This document shows positions 23,140 to 34,900 of a stretch of 64,000 nt of DNA, one piece after another (positions within the stretch are counted from its first letter, which is position 1; every line of letters starts with the position of its first letter). The notes under the pieces are model-generated. The model did not search any database. It worked only from the letters and a program-made list of their open reading frames with translations, and was not told the DNA's origin. Origin of the DNA: Thereva unica. Its lineage: Eukaryota > Arthropoda > Insecta > Diptera > Therevidae. The stretch is from NCBI GenBank assembly GCA_949987705.1, contig OX465286.1, positions 11,885,092 to 11,949,091 on the forward strand, read 5' to 3'. Position numbers and translations under genes: made by a program.

Positions 23140-24420
23140 ATGGGAAATGTAGGAACGCAATTCAAGCTAAGGAAGCCGCTTATAGCGCGTACAGACTTTC
23201 TCCTAACGAGTCACTTCGGCGTGAGTATATCAAATCGAGAAGCTCCTGTAACTCAATCATCAGGAAGGTCAAAGCATCATTTGACGGCAAGTTTAGAAGT
23301 AAGACCCTCAACACTCACGTAGGTAGTAAAAACTTCTAGTCCTGGTAACTTCCATTAAGCAGAATTTTACATCACCCTCAACCCGTCCATTCATTTATGA
23401 CAAGGAGGTGATAACAGAAAGCAAATCCAAGGCCGTTTTATTGGCATCTCTGTTCGCCTGAAATTCCTCTCCACCCGAAGCTGATACGTCACCATCGGTC
23501 CTCGAGCGCAACGCCCATTCAATGGACGGAATTTTCTTCAGGACACGAGAAGTGTATAAATGTCCCAAAGAGCTTGAAGTCAATAAATCCCCTCACCCTG
23601 ATAATATTCCCCCCCATGGTACACAAGAAATGTGCCTCACCCTTGGCTAAACCTCTGCGCAAACTTTTTGCCCTTTCATGCTTCTCCGGAATATATCCCA
23701 ACTCTTGGAAACTAGCTCATGCTCAGCCCATTCCCAAAAAAGGTGAAGCCAGTGACCCTTTAAGCTACCGCCCATATAGCAATAACTTCTTTTCTAAGAA
23801 GTAGACGACCTTCTTGTATGCCTGAATGAAAATCAACCAAAGCATCCATGGCTTCGGCGAGTGTGGTCTGGTTGTTCTGGATATCTCCAAGGCCTTCGAC
23901 AGAGTATGACATCCCGCTCTGCTGTCTAAACTCCAATCTATTGGCATTGACTCAGTTCTAAGGAACTGAGAGCTTTCTTTCTGGCCGTTCAATCAAGGTA
24001 GTATTGGATGGCGTTGAATCCAATCCTCACTCCACCTCGGGCGGCGTTCCCCAAGGGGCGATTCTCTTACCTACTTTCTTTCTTATATTCAATAATAATC
24101 TGCTCTTCAATGTTATTTTTGTCAAAAACTCTTTGCTGGCTTAAGGTTTGTTGTAGTTTCCCAGCAAATTCTCGCCTTTTAATGCTGTCTCCGCCGGAGT
24201 CACCGGTAATGGCATCGCGTTGGACGTTTCTGATTGCGGCGATTTTGACGCAAATAGTTGCTACTATCAAATGTTGTTTACTTCCAGTGCCTGCTCCTCT
24301 AAAGCTCCTGATATTCTCCAAAATAGTTTTCTATCTGCGGCTGATGGCCACATGATCTATCTGGTTTCTCGTTCTACCATCGGGCCATACCCAGGTCTGT
24401 GTATCTTCTTGTGACAAAAG
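23140..24420 (+). mobile_element. Jockey-like LINE (+), heavily decayed
   Basis: Conceptual pieces on the + strand: the EN-RT linker (EAAYSAYRLSPNE at about 23175), RT start (SWKLAHAQPIPKKGEASDP at about 23703-23760), motif A region (LDISKAFDRV at about 23880) and motif B scraps (about 24020-24060). Many stops and frameshifts. It is the same family as the minus copy at 36285-37470. Confidence 0.7.
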
Positions 24421-25312
24421 TAGGTTCCATCTACCATTAGTTAGTGGGAGCTACAAAAGTCAATGAAAAGCTCACCGTTGAGGTCAGTGACCTGGCCTAT
24501 GCCTTGATTTCCAATTGCGACCTTTTTCACAATCGGTAAAGCAACCACCGTACCTTAGGTACATAACGACACGACAAATCCAGGGGCCTTATTCTCTATT
24601 ACTATATTGTTATATTTAAAGAAGGAACTAACAGATTTCCCACCCTATATATAATAACAAGAGCATCACAGCGCCCCTGTATTTAACGCATTACATGAAA
24701 GACGCGCGACCACTCCGCTCAGCACTGTAACAGTTAAGTTTTCGTATTTATAGTAATACATCTTACATTGTCTAGTATGTAATAAAATTTTTTATAATAT
24801 GTAATGAATGAATGTAATGAAAATCACTTACCTTATATAACCAATAGAATATTTGTAATAATTTTATCACATTTTGATGTGGTTTCTATTTTCTTTTTGA
24901 TACTGCGCTTGTATTGTTAAAATAATAAAGCAAAAATAAAATGACAAAAACTCGGTTGCCAATAAATATGAAGAGCACTATTCTTGATTACTTTTAACTT
25001 ATTTTAATATATAGCCCCAATTTCTAATCTTCATTCAGGTTTATTTCTCTCTTCTTTTTCTAAATATAGATAGAGATATAGAAAGGATATAATAAAAATA
25101 AAATATTTACTGGAAGAGATAGACGAGAGTTTTCTTAGTCATAAAAGCGGAATGTTAGTAGTAAAAAGGATTTTTCTTTCGTTTTGCTGCTTTTGAAATT
25201 TTTATTCAAGATCCATTTATCATTATTTTGTTTAAACTCTGGATTCCTGTGTCTGAATTGTAAGTGCCTGGAAAAAAAGTGATTCCGTGCTTAAATTATA
25301 GTTAAATAAAAA
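24421..25312. other. Intergenic, AT-rich, no gene
   Basis: 3' flank of the CDC123 homologue. No open frame, repeat family or RNA gene recognised. Confidence 0.4.
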
Positions 25313-26424
25313 TTAGAAAATTATTACATCTTGCACTTGATTAGCTAATAGATCAGCTAAATTGGAATATTCACTGCTACTGAACATGTCTATGATATCT
25401 TGTGGTACACCATAATTATTTCGTCTATTCGGCTGTATTCCACAGTCTGTAGCTAGATATCTAAATTCAGGATTGTCCTCACCATCTGTAATCTGTAAAT
25501 CCACCCGATTTAGGATAATAGAATCTGTATTAGTTTATTCTTACCGTGTTTGTGCATGAATCTTCCAAGTATTGCCAGTCGAACGCTAGACTGTCTGTAA
25601 ATTCTCCGTTAAATGGTGAAAAATCTAACAAGTAAACACTATCCTTCTTGTCTCTGACGATATCAAAAACAACTAGAGGTTTAAAAAAAACATTTTTGCA
25701 CAGCTGTAATAATATCTACTCAAGTTAGCTTACAATTTTCTAATGGAAATTGATGCTTTATCTTCTCTTTAAACAATGATAAAATATCACTAATAATGTC
25801 CGTTCTTTCAGACAAAATATGAGAATGATATTGTGGCCAATCCCTTGGTGATATAGCAATTAATTTACGATTTTTAACAAAGCAACGAAATTCTGTTCCT
25901 GGATGAATTTCACGCCATTCTTTTATAACTAAGTAATATCTACGATTATCATCGCCATAATCAATATCGCGGTTATTTAAATCCATTTTAACAATACTAG
26001 ATGCCTTTAGTAGCTGATAAGCATCTTCAATATCCTTAACCTTTAACGTTTGCCCAGCTGTTATCCAAAATGCATCCCTTGGTGAATGCCAATTTGTTTT
26101 GATAAAGACTTCCCCAGATAATTCCTGAATGATTTGACGGATCTCGCCACTAAATTCAGGAAACTCCGGTGTTTTATATGCATTGTTATCATTTTCATCA
26201 TCATCATCGCTATCATTATCATCATTTATTATTTCATCAGGATAACACTCCTTTGGCAATATAATGATATCATCACGAAAATAATTAACAATATTTGATG
26301 GGATCTGGATAAATTTTGAGGTTATGGTGATTTTTTCAAAATTCTTATACCATTTATCGAATGAGCATTCAGTTAATTCACTATTATTTTTTTGTAATAT
26401 ATTATCGTTTTGTTTAGTTTTCAT
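25313..26424 (-). CDS. CDC123/D123 homologue, eIF2 assembly chaperone
   Basis: CDC123 proteins are cytosolic ATP-grasp-fold proteins that bind eIF2-gamma and promote joining of the eIF2 alpha and gamma subunits, so they act in translation initiation and growth control. Exons on the minus strand: 26424-25734, 25672-25545, 25492-25313. GT-AG junctions keep phase and give 999 nt, 332 aa, against about 336 aa for the human protein. Recognisable blocks: PEFPEFSGEI (87-96), GEVFIKTNWHSPRDAFWI (104-121), VIKEWREIHPGTEFRCFV and LIAISPRDW (166-196), FVFDIV (start of exon 2) and LLDFSPFNGEFTDSLAF. An acidic stretch NDDNDSDDDDENDN (67-80) sits in the variable loop where many homologues are acidic. The start is the first in-frame ATG. 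No damage was seen. Its transposon-poor introns of about 50-60 bp contrast with wls and Abcd1. Confidence 0.95.
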
Positions 26425-27503
26425 TTTATGTATATATATATTTCAAATTAACTGATAAATAATTTTGCTTTTAATTAGAAATTTCCAATTAGACTACGTC
26501 GATTTTTCGCGGGCTATGTTGACAGATGCGGAAATTCAGGACAGTTATGGAAATTCAAAATGGTGCAATGCATTTTGCTATTTAGAACAAAACAAAAGTG
26601 AACTTAGCTGCATTTCAAAATTAACAATAAAAAAATCTAAATGCGATATTTTAATTTTTTTTTAAATATTAACGTTATAATAATGTTACAAAATATTTTT
26701 CGATATGTTTTTTTATTTTTGTTCAATCGATTCGTAATAGGCTGGATTCCGTGGGTTTTAAAATGTGTTGCGATATCTAAACCCCACCTAGTGACCATTA
26801 GCAGACCTTGGTGACTGAATTTTGGGGTAGGTTTGTGTATACGATTTTAGTTCTCTAATTGTGCACTGATAATAGGGCGCTGAGCAGTGAATACTGTCCA
26901 GTATGCACTGCATACTCCGTACTGCAAGATTTTATTAGTTTTTTTTTAAAGTTCCCTTGGAATTTTCGTTCTTCCGTTCTTTTACACTTTTGCTACGGCC
27001 CCCGGATGATGGCGAATGAAGCCTCGTTGGGCCGAGTTTGCCAAAAGAATTCCAAGGGGTTGGAGAGTTTTGCCCTTATTTTTAATCTCCCCAAGGGAGG
27101 GCCCTAAAACACTCAATATCTCGGGATTATCGGGATACTGACAATTTCCCATCCAAAAAAAGGCTGCTTCAAAATTTTCGGAAAATCCAAGGAGACGTCT
27201 CTCGTCCAAATCGGAGCCCGATATAAGCAAAAGGGCTAAAATATGCAAAACCAAGAAAACGGTGGAATTTCCCCAAAACGGTGAACACAAAAGTTCTTTC
27301 CATCTAAGCGTCATCTTTGCTTTTTTCTGCCCAATTTCTAGCCTAGCTCCAAAAAGGGCTCCTTTTTGTACAAGTGATGCCTCACTGGAAAGGGCTCGCC
27401 CTCCCAAATCCAGATCAATTGAGTTGCCCGGGAAATGCGCACGGGTTCGGTAGTTATGAGCGACTAAGTGCGGCTTTGCCATTTTCTGTTCTAAGACCCC
27501 AGC
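26425..27503. other. Upstream of CDC123; no gene, repeat-like from ~26980
   Basis: 26425-26700 is AT-rich and could hold the CDC123 promoter. From about 26980 the sequence becomes GC-richer with open but unrecognisable frames on both strands. The same sequence resumes after the LINE insertion at 27957, so it is probably an older repeat in which the LINE landed. Confidence 0.4.
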
Positions 27504-27516
27504 CAGAATGGCCATT

Positions 27517-27943
27517 CTCCTTCTTCTTCGTTAACAGCTCTACAACCGGGATCCGGTCCGGGCCTATCGCAACTGTTCTCTCCAGTCCGGTCCCGATTCT
27601 GAGCCGATGTCATCCAGTTTGGCATCCCTAAGCTCTGAGTGTCCTGGTCTAAGCCGTCCTTCCAGCAAAGGTTGGGTCTCCCTCGCTGTCGCACCCCATA
27701 GGTCTTACCGCAGAGAACTTTCCGAGCAGGCTCATCTTCACTCATACGAGCTAGATGCCCTGCCCACCGGAGCCTAACGAGCTTTATTTTCTTCACAACA
27801 TCTATGTCTCGATAGCGCTCGTAGATCTCGTCATTGTAGAGTCTCCGGAATCGTCCTTCCTCACATACGGGACCAACAATCCTCCGAAGTATTTTCCTCT
27901 CGAACACGGCCAAGAGGTTTGAGTGCTTTTTGCTAAGCACCCA
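27517..27943 (-). mobile_element. 5'-truncated LINE (-) with 13-bp target duplication
   Basis: CAGAATGGCCATT flanks the insert on both sides (27504-27516 and 27944-27956). The minus frame reads FERKILRRIVGPVCEEGRFR, RLRWAGHLARM and GVRQRGRPNLCW, the C-terminal end of the same RTE-like family as 29590-31380. A TTCTTCTTCG tail marks the 3' end at 27521. A typical target-primed insertion with 5' truncation. Confidence 0.85.
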
Positions 27944-27956
27944 CAGAATGGCCATT

Positions 27957-28916
27957 ATCTCGGGAAATACTTGGTGCCTCGTGGTGAAATTTTATTTTCA
28001 CGGTCCCAGGAAGGCACCTAATAATTACCCGTCCCCAAGAAAGCCAGGATTTAATTTAATTAGCAAATTTATTTTGAAATCCTATTGTTTATAGCTGGTT
28101 CCTACACAGTTTTAAGCAAAAATACGTATCCCCACATCAAAAATATACTACCAAATTTTGTAAACTACATAAATACACTTAAATAAACCTTAAATACCTT
28201 AAATTAGCTAGTTAAATTTAAGAAATGATCAAAAAATGAAAATTTGCAATTCCTTAAATCCCAAAAAAGTGCACAAGAATCGTAATGATAAACACTCAGA
28301 TTTTAGGCCAATTTTGCGGTATCATTCATAATCGTTATTAAGCCTATTAATATTAAATGTATATTTTTTTAAAGGTTCTATAATATTTTTAATTACTAAA
28401 AACATAATTTAACCATATTTTTATTGGTTCATTTAATAAAATCAATAAATAAACTTTTAAAACTATCAAACGTGAAAGTGAAAAAAAATTGCATATTTGC
28501 AAGGGTGGTTATTTTTAATCATTGGTTAAATTCGACCTTTTTCGGTAAACGCACGGATCCTCTATCTAATGGATAAATTTACAATGCGCAGTTGTATGGA
28601 ACAGCCTCGGCACTTGGCATTGTAATCGCTGACATATCATACAGGATCCCTGCGTTCATAGAAAAACGTGAAAATGACTAAATTAGACTCCTACAACTAT
28701 GCAATTTTTCATTTACATGGGCTTAGAGGGCCAGACTCTTGCTAATTGGATTTTCCTCAATGTTTTTAATAATTTTAAATAGTTATAATAAATAATACAC
28801 ACACATCTTTCGCCACGTGTATTTTATTAGAAATACAACATTATAATAGTTATGAGAATGTACATTTTGATTATCTTTAACCTATTTTATTGTTTTTTAT
28901 TTTTATTTACACAATT
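27957..28916. other. Intergenic AT-rich sequence, no gene
   Basis: No coding frame or named repeat beyond the flank of the LINE's target sequence. Confidence 0.35.
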
Positions 28917-29378
28917 TAGTGAAGACAAGAACCCCATTTCATGATGGTGGTCGATGTGATTTCCGAGATTTTCCGGTGGCCGTTGATTCACTTGCGTTCG
29001 GCGTAGGCCCTCCATCGCTAATTTATTGCATTAGAAATTAAAGAAAATTAATTTTTTTTAAGGATTTAAGAAAACAATTGGAAATTACCACGTTCGGCGG
29101 CTTATTCACTGTCAGCCATGGATTTGTTTCCTACAGTCACGGTTTCCGCTAATTATGCCACACAATGTTGAGAGGTTGCGGGTTGGGAGGGTAGTGTTGA
29201 TTACAATACCGGCTTTGGTGGTCTGCTTCATATTAATTTTACAATAAAAATAAAGGGAATCTATTATTTGGCGACGATAAATAGATGAAAATTCAGCATT
29301 CGACCCAATGCTCCAAATGGTGTAACGTCGTGGTTCTGTTGGGACATGTACAGAGACGGCGTTTACCGCTGACATTTC
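28917..29378. other. GC-richer island with short frames on both strands
   Basis: Three blocks (28917-29025, 29095-29230, 29280-29378) are clearly GC-richer than the surroundings and are separated by ~50-60 bp AT-rich gaps that look like small fly introns. The minus strand offers an 87-codon frame from ATG at 29375, GT/AG-like sites, and AATAAA-like motifs at about 28875-28890. The + strand offers short frames with a good acceptor (TTTGTTTCCTACAG, ending 29136). I could not join the blocks into a recognised protein on either strand. Probably a small gene or non-coding RNA. Confidence 0.3.
29155..29247 (+). CDS. Candidate 30-aa hydrophobic small ORF
   Basis: ATG at 29155 opens MPHNVERLRVGRVV and continues into a single hydrophobic helix (LITIPALVVCFILIL) before TAA at 29245, which overlaps an AATAAA. 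A basic segment followed by one membrane helix is the layout of insect membrane micropeptides or of the last exon of a small tail-anchored protein. No homologue is recognised; a chance frame is quite possible. Confidence 0.15.
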   Translation: MPHNVERLRVGRVVLITIPALVVCFILILQ

Positions 29379-29589
29379 TATTTTATTTCTAATTTAAATA
29401 CTTAAAAGTTATAATCTTTAAAGAGATATTAATTTAAGTTTAATTTGCTGGGTATACATCACCTGGTAAAAAAAACTATTCGTAATGACCGACATGCAAT
29501 ATTTTTTTTATTGTCAGCAGTTCAATTCTAGAAATGATAGTTTTAAAAGTTACTTAAAATTGCTTAATATTACCATAATATGCAAGTTC

Positions 29590-31380
29590 CTTTATCTTCT
29601 TCTTCTTTAACGGCTCTACAACCGGGATCCGATCCTGGCCTCTCGCAACTGTTCTCTCCAGTCCGGTCCCGAATCTGAGCCGATGTCATCCAGTTTGGCA
29701 TCCCAAGCTCTGAGTGTCCTGGTCTAAGCCCTCCTTCCAGCAAAGGTTGGGTCTCCCTCGCCGTCGCACCCCATAGGTCTTACCGCAGAGAACTTTCCGA
29801 GCAGGCTCGAAGCTAGTTGCCCTGGCCACCGGAGCCTAACGAGCTTTATTTTCTTCACAACATCTTTGTCGCGATAGCGCTGGTAGATCTCGTCATTGTA
29901 GAGTCTCCGGAATCGTCCTTCCTCAATCCTCACAATCCTCCGAAGTATTTTCCTCTCGAACACGGCCAAACAGTTTGAGCGCTTTTTGTTAAACACCCAC
30001 GTTTCGGATGCATATGTGAGAACCGGTAAAACCATCGTCTTTATAGTAAAATTTTAGACGTTATGTTTAGATACTTGGATTTAAAGAGCCTTGACAGACT
30101 ATAGTAGGCTTTGTTGGCTTTTAGCAGTCGTGTGCGTATTTCTGATTCCATGCTATTGTCGGCTGCTACTATTGACCCAAGGTAGGTAAATGATTTTACC
30201 ACGTCAAACTCGTGTTCCTCTACATTGATTGTGGGACCAATGTTAGGTGTTCTTGTAGACGAGGCCACCATGTACTTTGTTTTGCTTTGGTTAATGTGCA
30301 GTCCCAGATTTCCTGCCGCTTACTCAATCTGAGTGAAAGCTTCTTGTACAGATGTTGTTGTTCTGCAAATGTCAATGTCGTCTGCATAAGCCAGTAATTG
30401 GGTGGACTTGTGGAGGATTGTACCCCTTGATGTCACGCCCAAATCTCGGATCACTTTCTTCAACGCCAGGTTGAAAAGGAGGCAGGCCAGACCGTCCCCT
30501 TCTTCGGAGTCCATTATAGATGTTGATTGGTTTGGACAGTGCTCCGGATACTTTTACTTGGCTTGACATATTGGTCATGGTCAACCTACATAGCCTTGAC
30601 AGTTTGTTGGGGATGCCGAATTCTCTCATGGCTTTGTAGAGTTCTACTCTGGCTATGCTATCATAGGTGGCTTTAAAGTCTATGAAGAGGTGTTGAATTG
30701 AGTTTTCAATCTCTAGACATTTTTCCATAGCCTGCCGCAAGGTGAAAATCTGATCAGTCGTTGATTTGCCTGGGCTGAAGCCACACTGGTATTGGCCTAT
30801 GATGTTTCTGGCGTATGAGGCCATCCTGTTTTGAAGGATAGCGGAGAATATCTTATACACGGTACTCAACAACGTTATACCGCGATAATTAGTGCACGCT
30901 GTGATATCTCCTTTTGTATGTACCGGCCAGAGGATGCCTTTTCTCCAGTCTTCTGTCATCACTTTCTGCTCCCATTCACAATTAATTCATGAATCGCTTG
31001 GTGTAATGTAGGCCTTCCATATTTAACCAGCTCCGCTGCGATGCCGTCGGCACCCGAGGCCTTGTTGTTTTTGAGCCGGCTGATGGTTCTGCTTAACTTC
31101 TTCTATGCTTGGTGGCGGCAGCATAGCATTATCATCAGATATTGGTGGAGCCTCCGTATCCTCAGTTAGCTCGCCATTTAGCAATTCATTAAAGTGCTCT
31201 TCCCATCGCTCCAAGATGCCTTTAGGATCGCTGATCAAATTCTCTTCTTTGTACTTGCAGTATGTGCAACGTGGTGTGAATTGCGTCATACTGCGGACTC
31301 TTTGGTAGAACTCCCGCGCCTGATGCGGCCGTCGTTGTCTGTACTGTTCTAGTGCACAGACAAGGCTTCCTTTTTCCTTT
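29590..31380 (-). mobile_element. RTE-like LINE (-), most of the RT domain
   Basis: Minus-strand pieces in order: ERWEEHFNELLNGELTED (about 31220-31160), EDWRKGILWPVHTKGD and NYRGITLLSTVYKIFS (30950-30850), QYQCGFSPGKSTTDQIF, then HLFIDFKATYDSIAR (motif A, about 30690), LLAYADDIDICRT (motif C, about 30390), FTYLGSIVAADNS (about 30185) and FERKILRRIVRIEEGRFR (about 29960). Frameshifts lie between the pieces. Tail TTCTTCTTC at 29596. Same family as 27517-27943. Confidence 0.85.
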
Positions 31381-31908
31381 ATCTAGGATGTTTTAAATCA
31401 CCTTGATATTATTGAATTATAGAATAGCTTCAACTAGAATTTGCTAAAGAATGAAATTTGAGGGTTTAATTTTGAACATAAACAGAACAATCAGAACCAA
31501 AAAAAAGTAAATATTACTTTGTAAAACGATTTTATAATTTATAAAACATCGTATAAATGTGTTTAATTTTATCTAGATTGCAACAAAAATTATTTAAATT
31601 TACTCCTAATTACTAATAGTTTAAATGAACCCATTTTTTTGTTTTTATAATACATGTTTACAGAATTGCCTTAATATTTATTTATACATATCACTTTTTG
31701 TTATATATCTAATATAAAAACTGCTTTTTAACATTAAGAAAGCCTTGACTATCTTAAATTGTTGGCAGTTTTGTTCAGTTTCTTTGTACGCATTCACAAA
31801 TCCTCCCTAATTATGGCAATAAATTATGAAAATCGGTAAAATATTTGTGAAATATGTATATTTACCTTTAATTGTCTTTAAGTCTTATTTTGTGTAGATC
31901 CGCGCTAT
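31381..31908. other. 3' flank of Abcd1, AT-rich
   Basis: Probable Abcd1 3' UTR next to the stop at 31909, then AT-rich spacer. Nothing else was recognised. Confidence 0.35.
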
Positions 31909-34900
31909 TTACTTGGTAGTAGTTGTTGGTAAAGTGTTATCTTTTTTTAAGCCTTCGTCTATAAGTTCTCTGAATTTCCAACTTCCTTGACCATCAAACT
32001 CCAAAATGTGTGTATGGAATTTCCTTAAAATAATAGCATCGATGTTAAATGTGTCATAACTTAATAAAGAACATTTACCATAACGTAGGCCGATGTGTGA
32101 TCGTTAATAGTGTTATTCCCATGTTTTTAGCAGCTTCATAAATTGAACTTTCAACATCTATGGACACAGCACTCGTGCACTCATCAAGAAGTGCATATTT
32201 AGGCCTACGATAGTCAGCGAATTAAAAACAACTCAAATTAACGGGATTAAAAAATGAATTTCATACCTGTGGTAAAAAAGTCTTGCTATAGCCATTCTCT
32301 GCTTTTCACCACCAGAGAGAATATCTTTCCAATCCCTAATTACATCGAAGCTATCCCTGTGAAAATGGTCAAGTAGAACAAAATGTTAAGCTAACTACTA
32401 ATGACTAATTATTTACCTCATAGCGATGTGCTCCAAAGTAACCATCTTTAAAATTTCTTTTAGCTGTTTCTCGGTTATGTTTTTCTTAATCATATCCTCC
32501 CTTGTATCGGGATAAATTATTTGATCACAGAGGCTTCCAATTGACATATACGGCCTTTGTGGTATATAAAACATGCATGGCTTCCCTTCGACCGGACGTG
32601 GTATATGAAGTTCACCACCATATATTGGCCAAAGACCACTCAATATACGAAATAGACTGGATTTACCGCAACCATTTGGACCGGTTATTAGCAAATGCAT
32701 ACCAGGCTCAATTTTAAGTGTTAAACTTGGAACAACAATATCACAGTTTGGTGTTACAACTGGTACATTCTTTAATTGTATCACCATTGCGTTACTATCA
32801 GTATAAATTAGCTTCCCTTTGGCCAACGGTAGGCCATTACGGAATTCTAAAACTCCAGCTGTATTTCGACTTTCAGCAACCGATGACTTGCTGTATATGC
32901 CCCTAGATGTTTCTTCAAAGACTTCTAGTAATCCAGCAACGCGATGGGTATATCCGGCTAGAGCAACTATCTCTTTATAGGACGACATTAGCCTTTCAAT
33001 TGCATCGGCGCCCGATATTAAGAGATTTCTTGCTGTTGTTAAATATTGAGTCCTTTCACTTACGTTCGCGCTATTATCTACTTCTTCAACTAAAAAAAAA
33101 ATTAAAATTTTTAAAAGTATTGCAACATTAACGCATTTATTTTTACTTTTCCGGCTGCCAGTTAAGATTGGTAATGAAACCATTATCATACCAGTTCCAG
33201 ACCAGACATATTTCATAAAGAACTGCTCTAGCATGACAAACCATAGTTTTTGAGAGAATATTGTATTCATTTGTGTCATTAAACGATTATATGCTTCCCG
33301 TAATTGTATTAGTTCAACCTACGATTGGAAAGGATCATTTATTAATTGTTTTCAATGTAATGTGAAGCTTTTAAGATAATAACACCTTTGTAATTGCTTG
33401 CAATAACGAATCTGTTTTTTATGTGACAGTGGTGAGCTCAGGAGTCACCCTTTGTACTACCAGTCCGACTTGTCGTTTGTCACGTCATGGTACAATGTCT
33501 AGCAGTAAACTTAGTAGGGGTATTCCCCCCTACTAAGATAAGGGTTATGAAGGTACTGGGGGGGGGGGATATTGAAGACGGTGGTGATGAACCCTGCGTT
33601 TATTTCACAGTCGAGTTGTTCTATTGATAAACGAATTGATATCTTGTTGAGTGCGCGAACGGACAGGCTGCAAGTGGTGGGAGTGAGATGAGTGGGCTAT
33701 CCTGGTGTTGCGGGTATAAGATTGCCGTGGAGGTAGGAGAGAGTTTATCTTGGAGAAATAGTCACAATTACCCCGTTTATGAGTAGGTTGAAAAGTTGAG
33801 TTGAGAATTTCGAACACCGTATATGATATCGAGTTGAGCTTAGTTTGGGTTGAAATAGAGTTGAACTCACATCAAAACATAACCTTTAGATACATTAAGC
33901 CGACCCCGAGGAGAGCTGAGTTGATTTGAATGAACCCAGGTTCAACTCGACCGCCGTTTATGACTGGGTTCAATCTGGGTTGAATCTAGTCATAAACGGG
34001 ATATATGATAGTAGCGATAAAAGTTTGGCAATGCTGTTACATTCCTACGGTGGCTCAAAGGGTCGATGGTGGAGCAGGCGGTGTCGTCATCAATTAATTT
34101 AAGGGCCCTTTTTGCACTTTATCTAAGTAAGCATGCCAAAGTGATTATCGAAGCGCCGCCCCAAACGAGGGAGTTGTATTCGAGAAGAGGCCGAATGTAG
34201 GATTTATAAATAACAGCACGGGCCGACCCACAGTGGGGCAGGGCAAAATGCCAAAAAGTTCGATTTTCGAACTTTTTGCCTGATAAATATTTAGTAGGAG
34301 ACCCCTGCCACACAATAAGCCGGTTTATGGCGGTCAGGTGTCCTTTTTCTCTTCGCAGGATCAGTGCAAACCGGTGACCGTTGCAGCAAGTGATTGTTAG
34401 AATTTTTAAGGTCTTGTCGAAGCTGCTATTTGTTTTGCTTCTCATTTTCCAGTGGTAAAAGCTATTTAGTTAAAAAAAGTGGATTTTTTTCCTGAAGGTA
34501 TGTAGAAAACATTTCTGTAATCAATATTGTCTATTTTTATACCTGTGTAATTAATTAATTAATGAAAGACAGTGAAATTTTTATAATTTTTGACAGAAAA
34601 TATTTTGTTTAAGAAGCCCGATATTAAAAGTCTCGCTAGGTCCCGCTTTAATTTTTTTTTAATATGTTCCTTAAACATTTCTACACAAAATACAAACAAC
34701 AAAAATTGACACTTTTTGCGATCTTTTAGTCGGTGGACGTTTTTATTTGAAAAGTGCATCATTTTATGGTTTATTCCCTTCCCTTATTTGTGTATAAATA
34801 ACCTTTTTATGTATTCATATTACACATGTTATGTATGTATTATATAATATATTTATATAAATATTGTTTTTATAAACTGCTGCATAAAATTTTTCGGAAT

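Noticed and set aside
26982..27515. 177-aa minus-strand open frame near CDC123
   Set aside because: Long and open, but no recognisable motif; the same sequence type resumes after the LINE, so it behaves as repeat DNA rather than as a gene.
27491..27955. Continuous 154-aa minus-strand frame as one protein
   Set aside because: It crosses both target duplications of a LINE insertion; the ends are host repeat sequence, the middle is LINE.
33508..33540. Short hairpin CTTAGTAGGGG/CCCCTACTAAG as a functional RNA or terminator
   Set aside because: It lies in decayed SINE/repeat sequence and has no supporting context.
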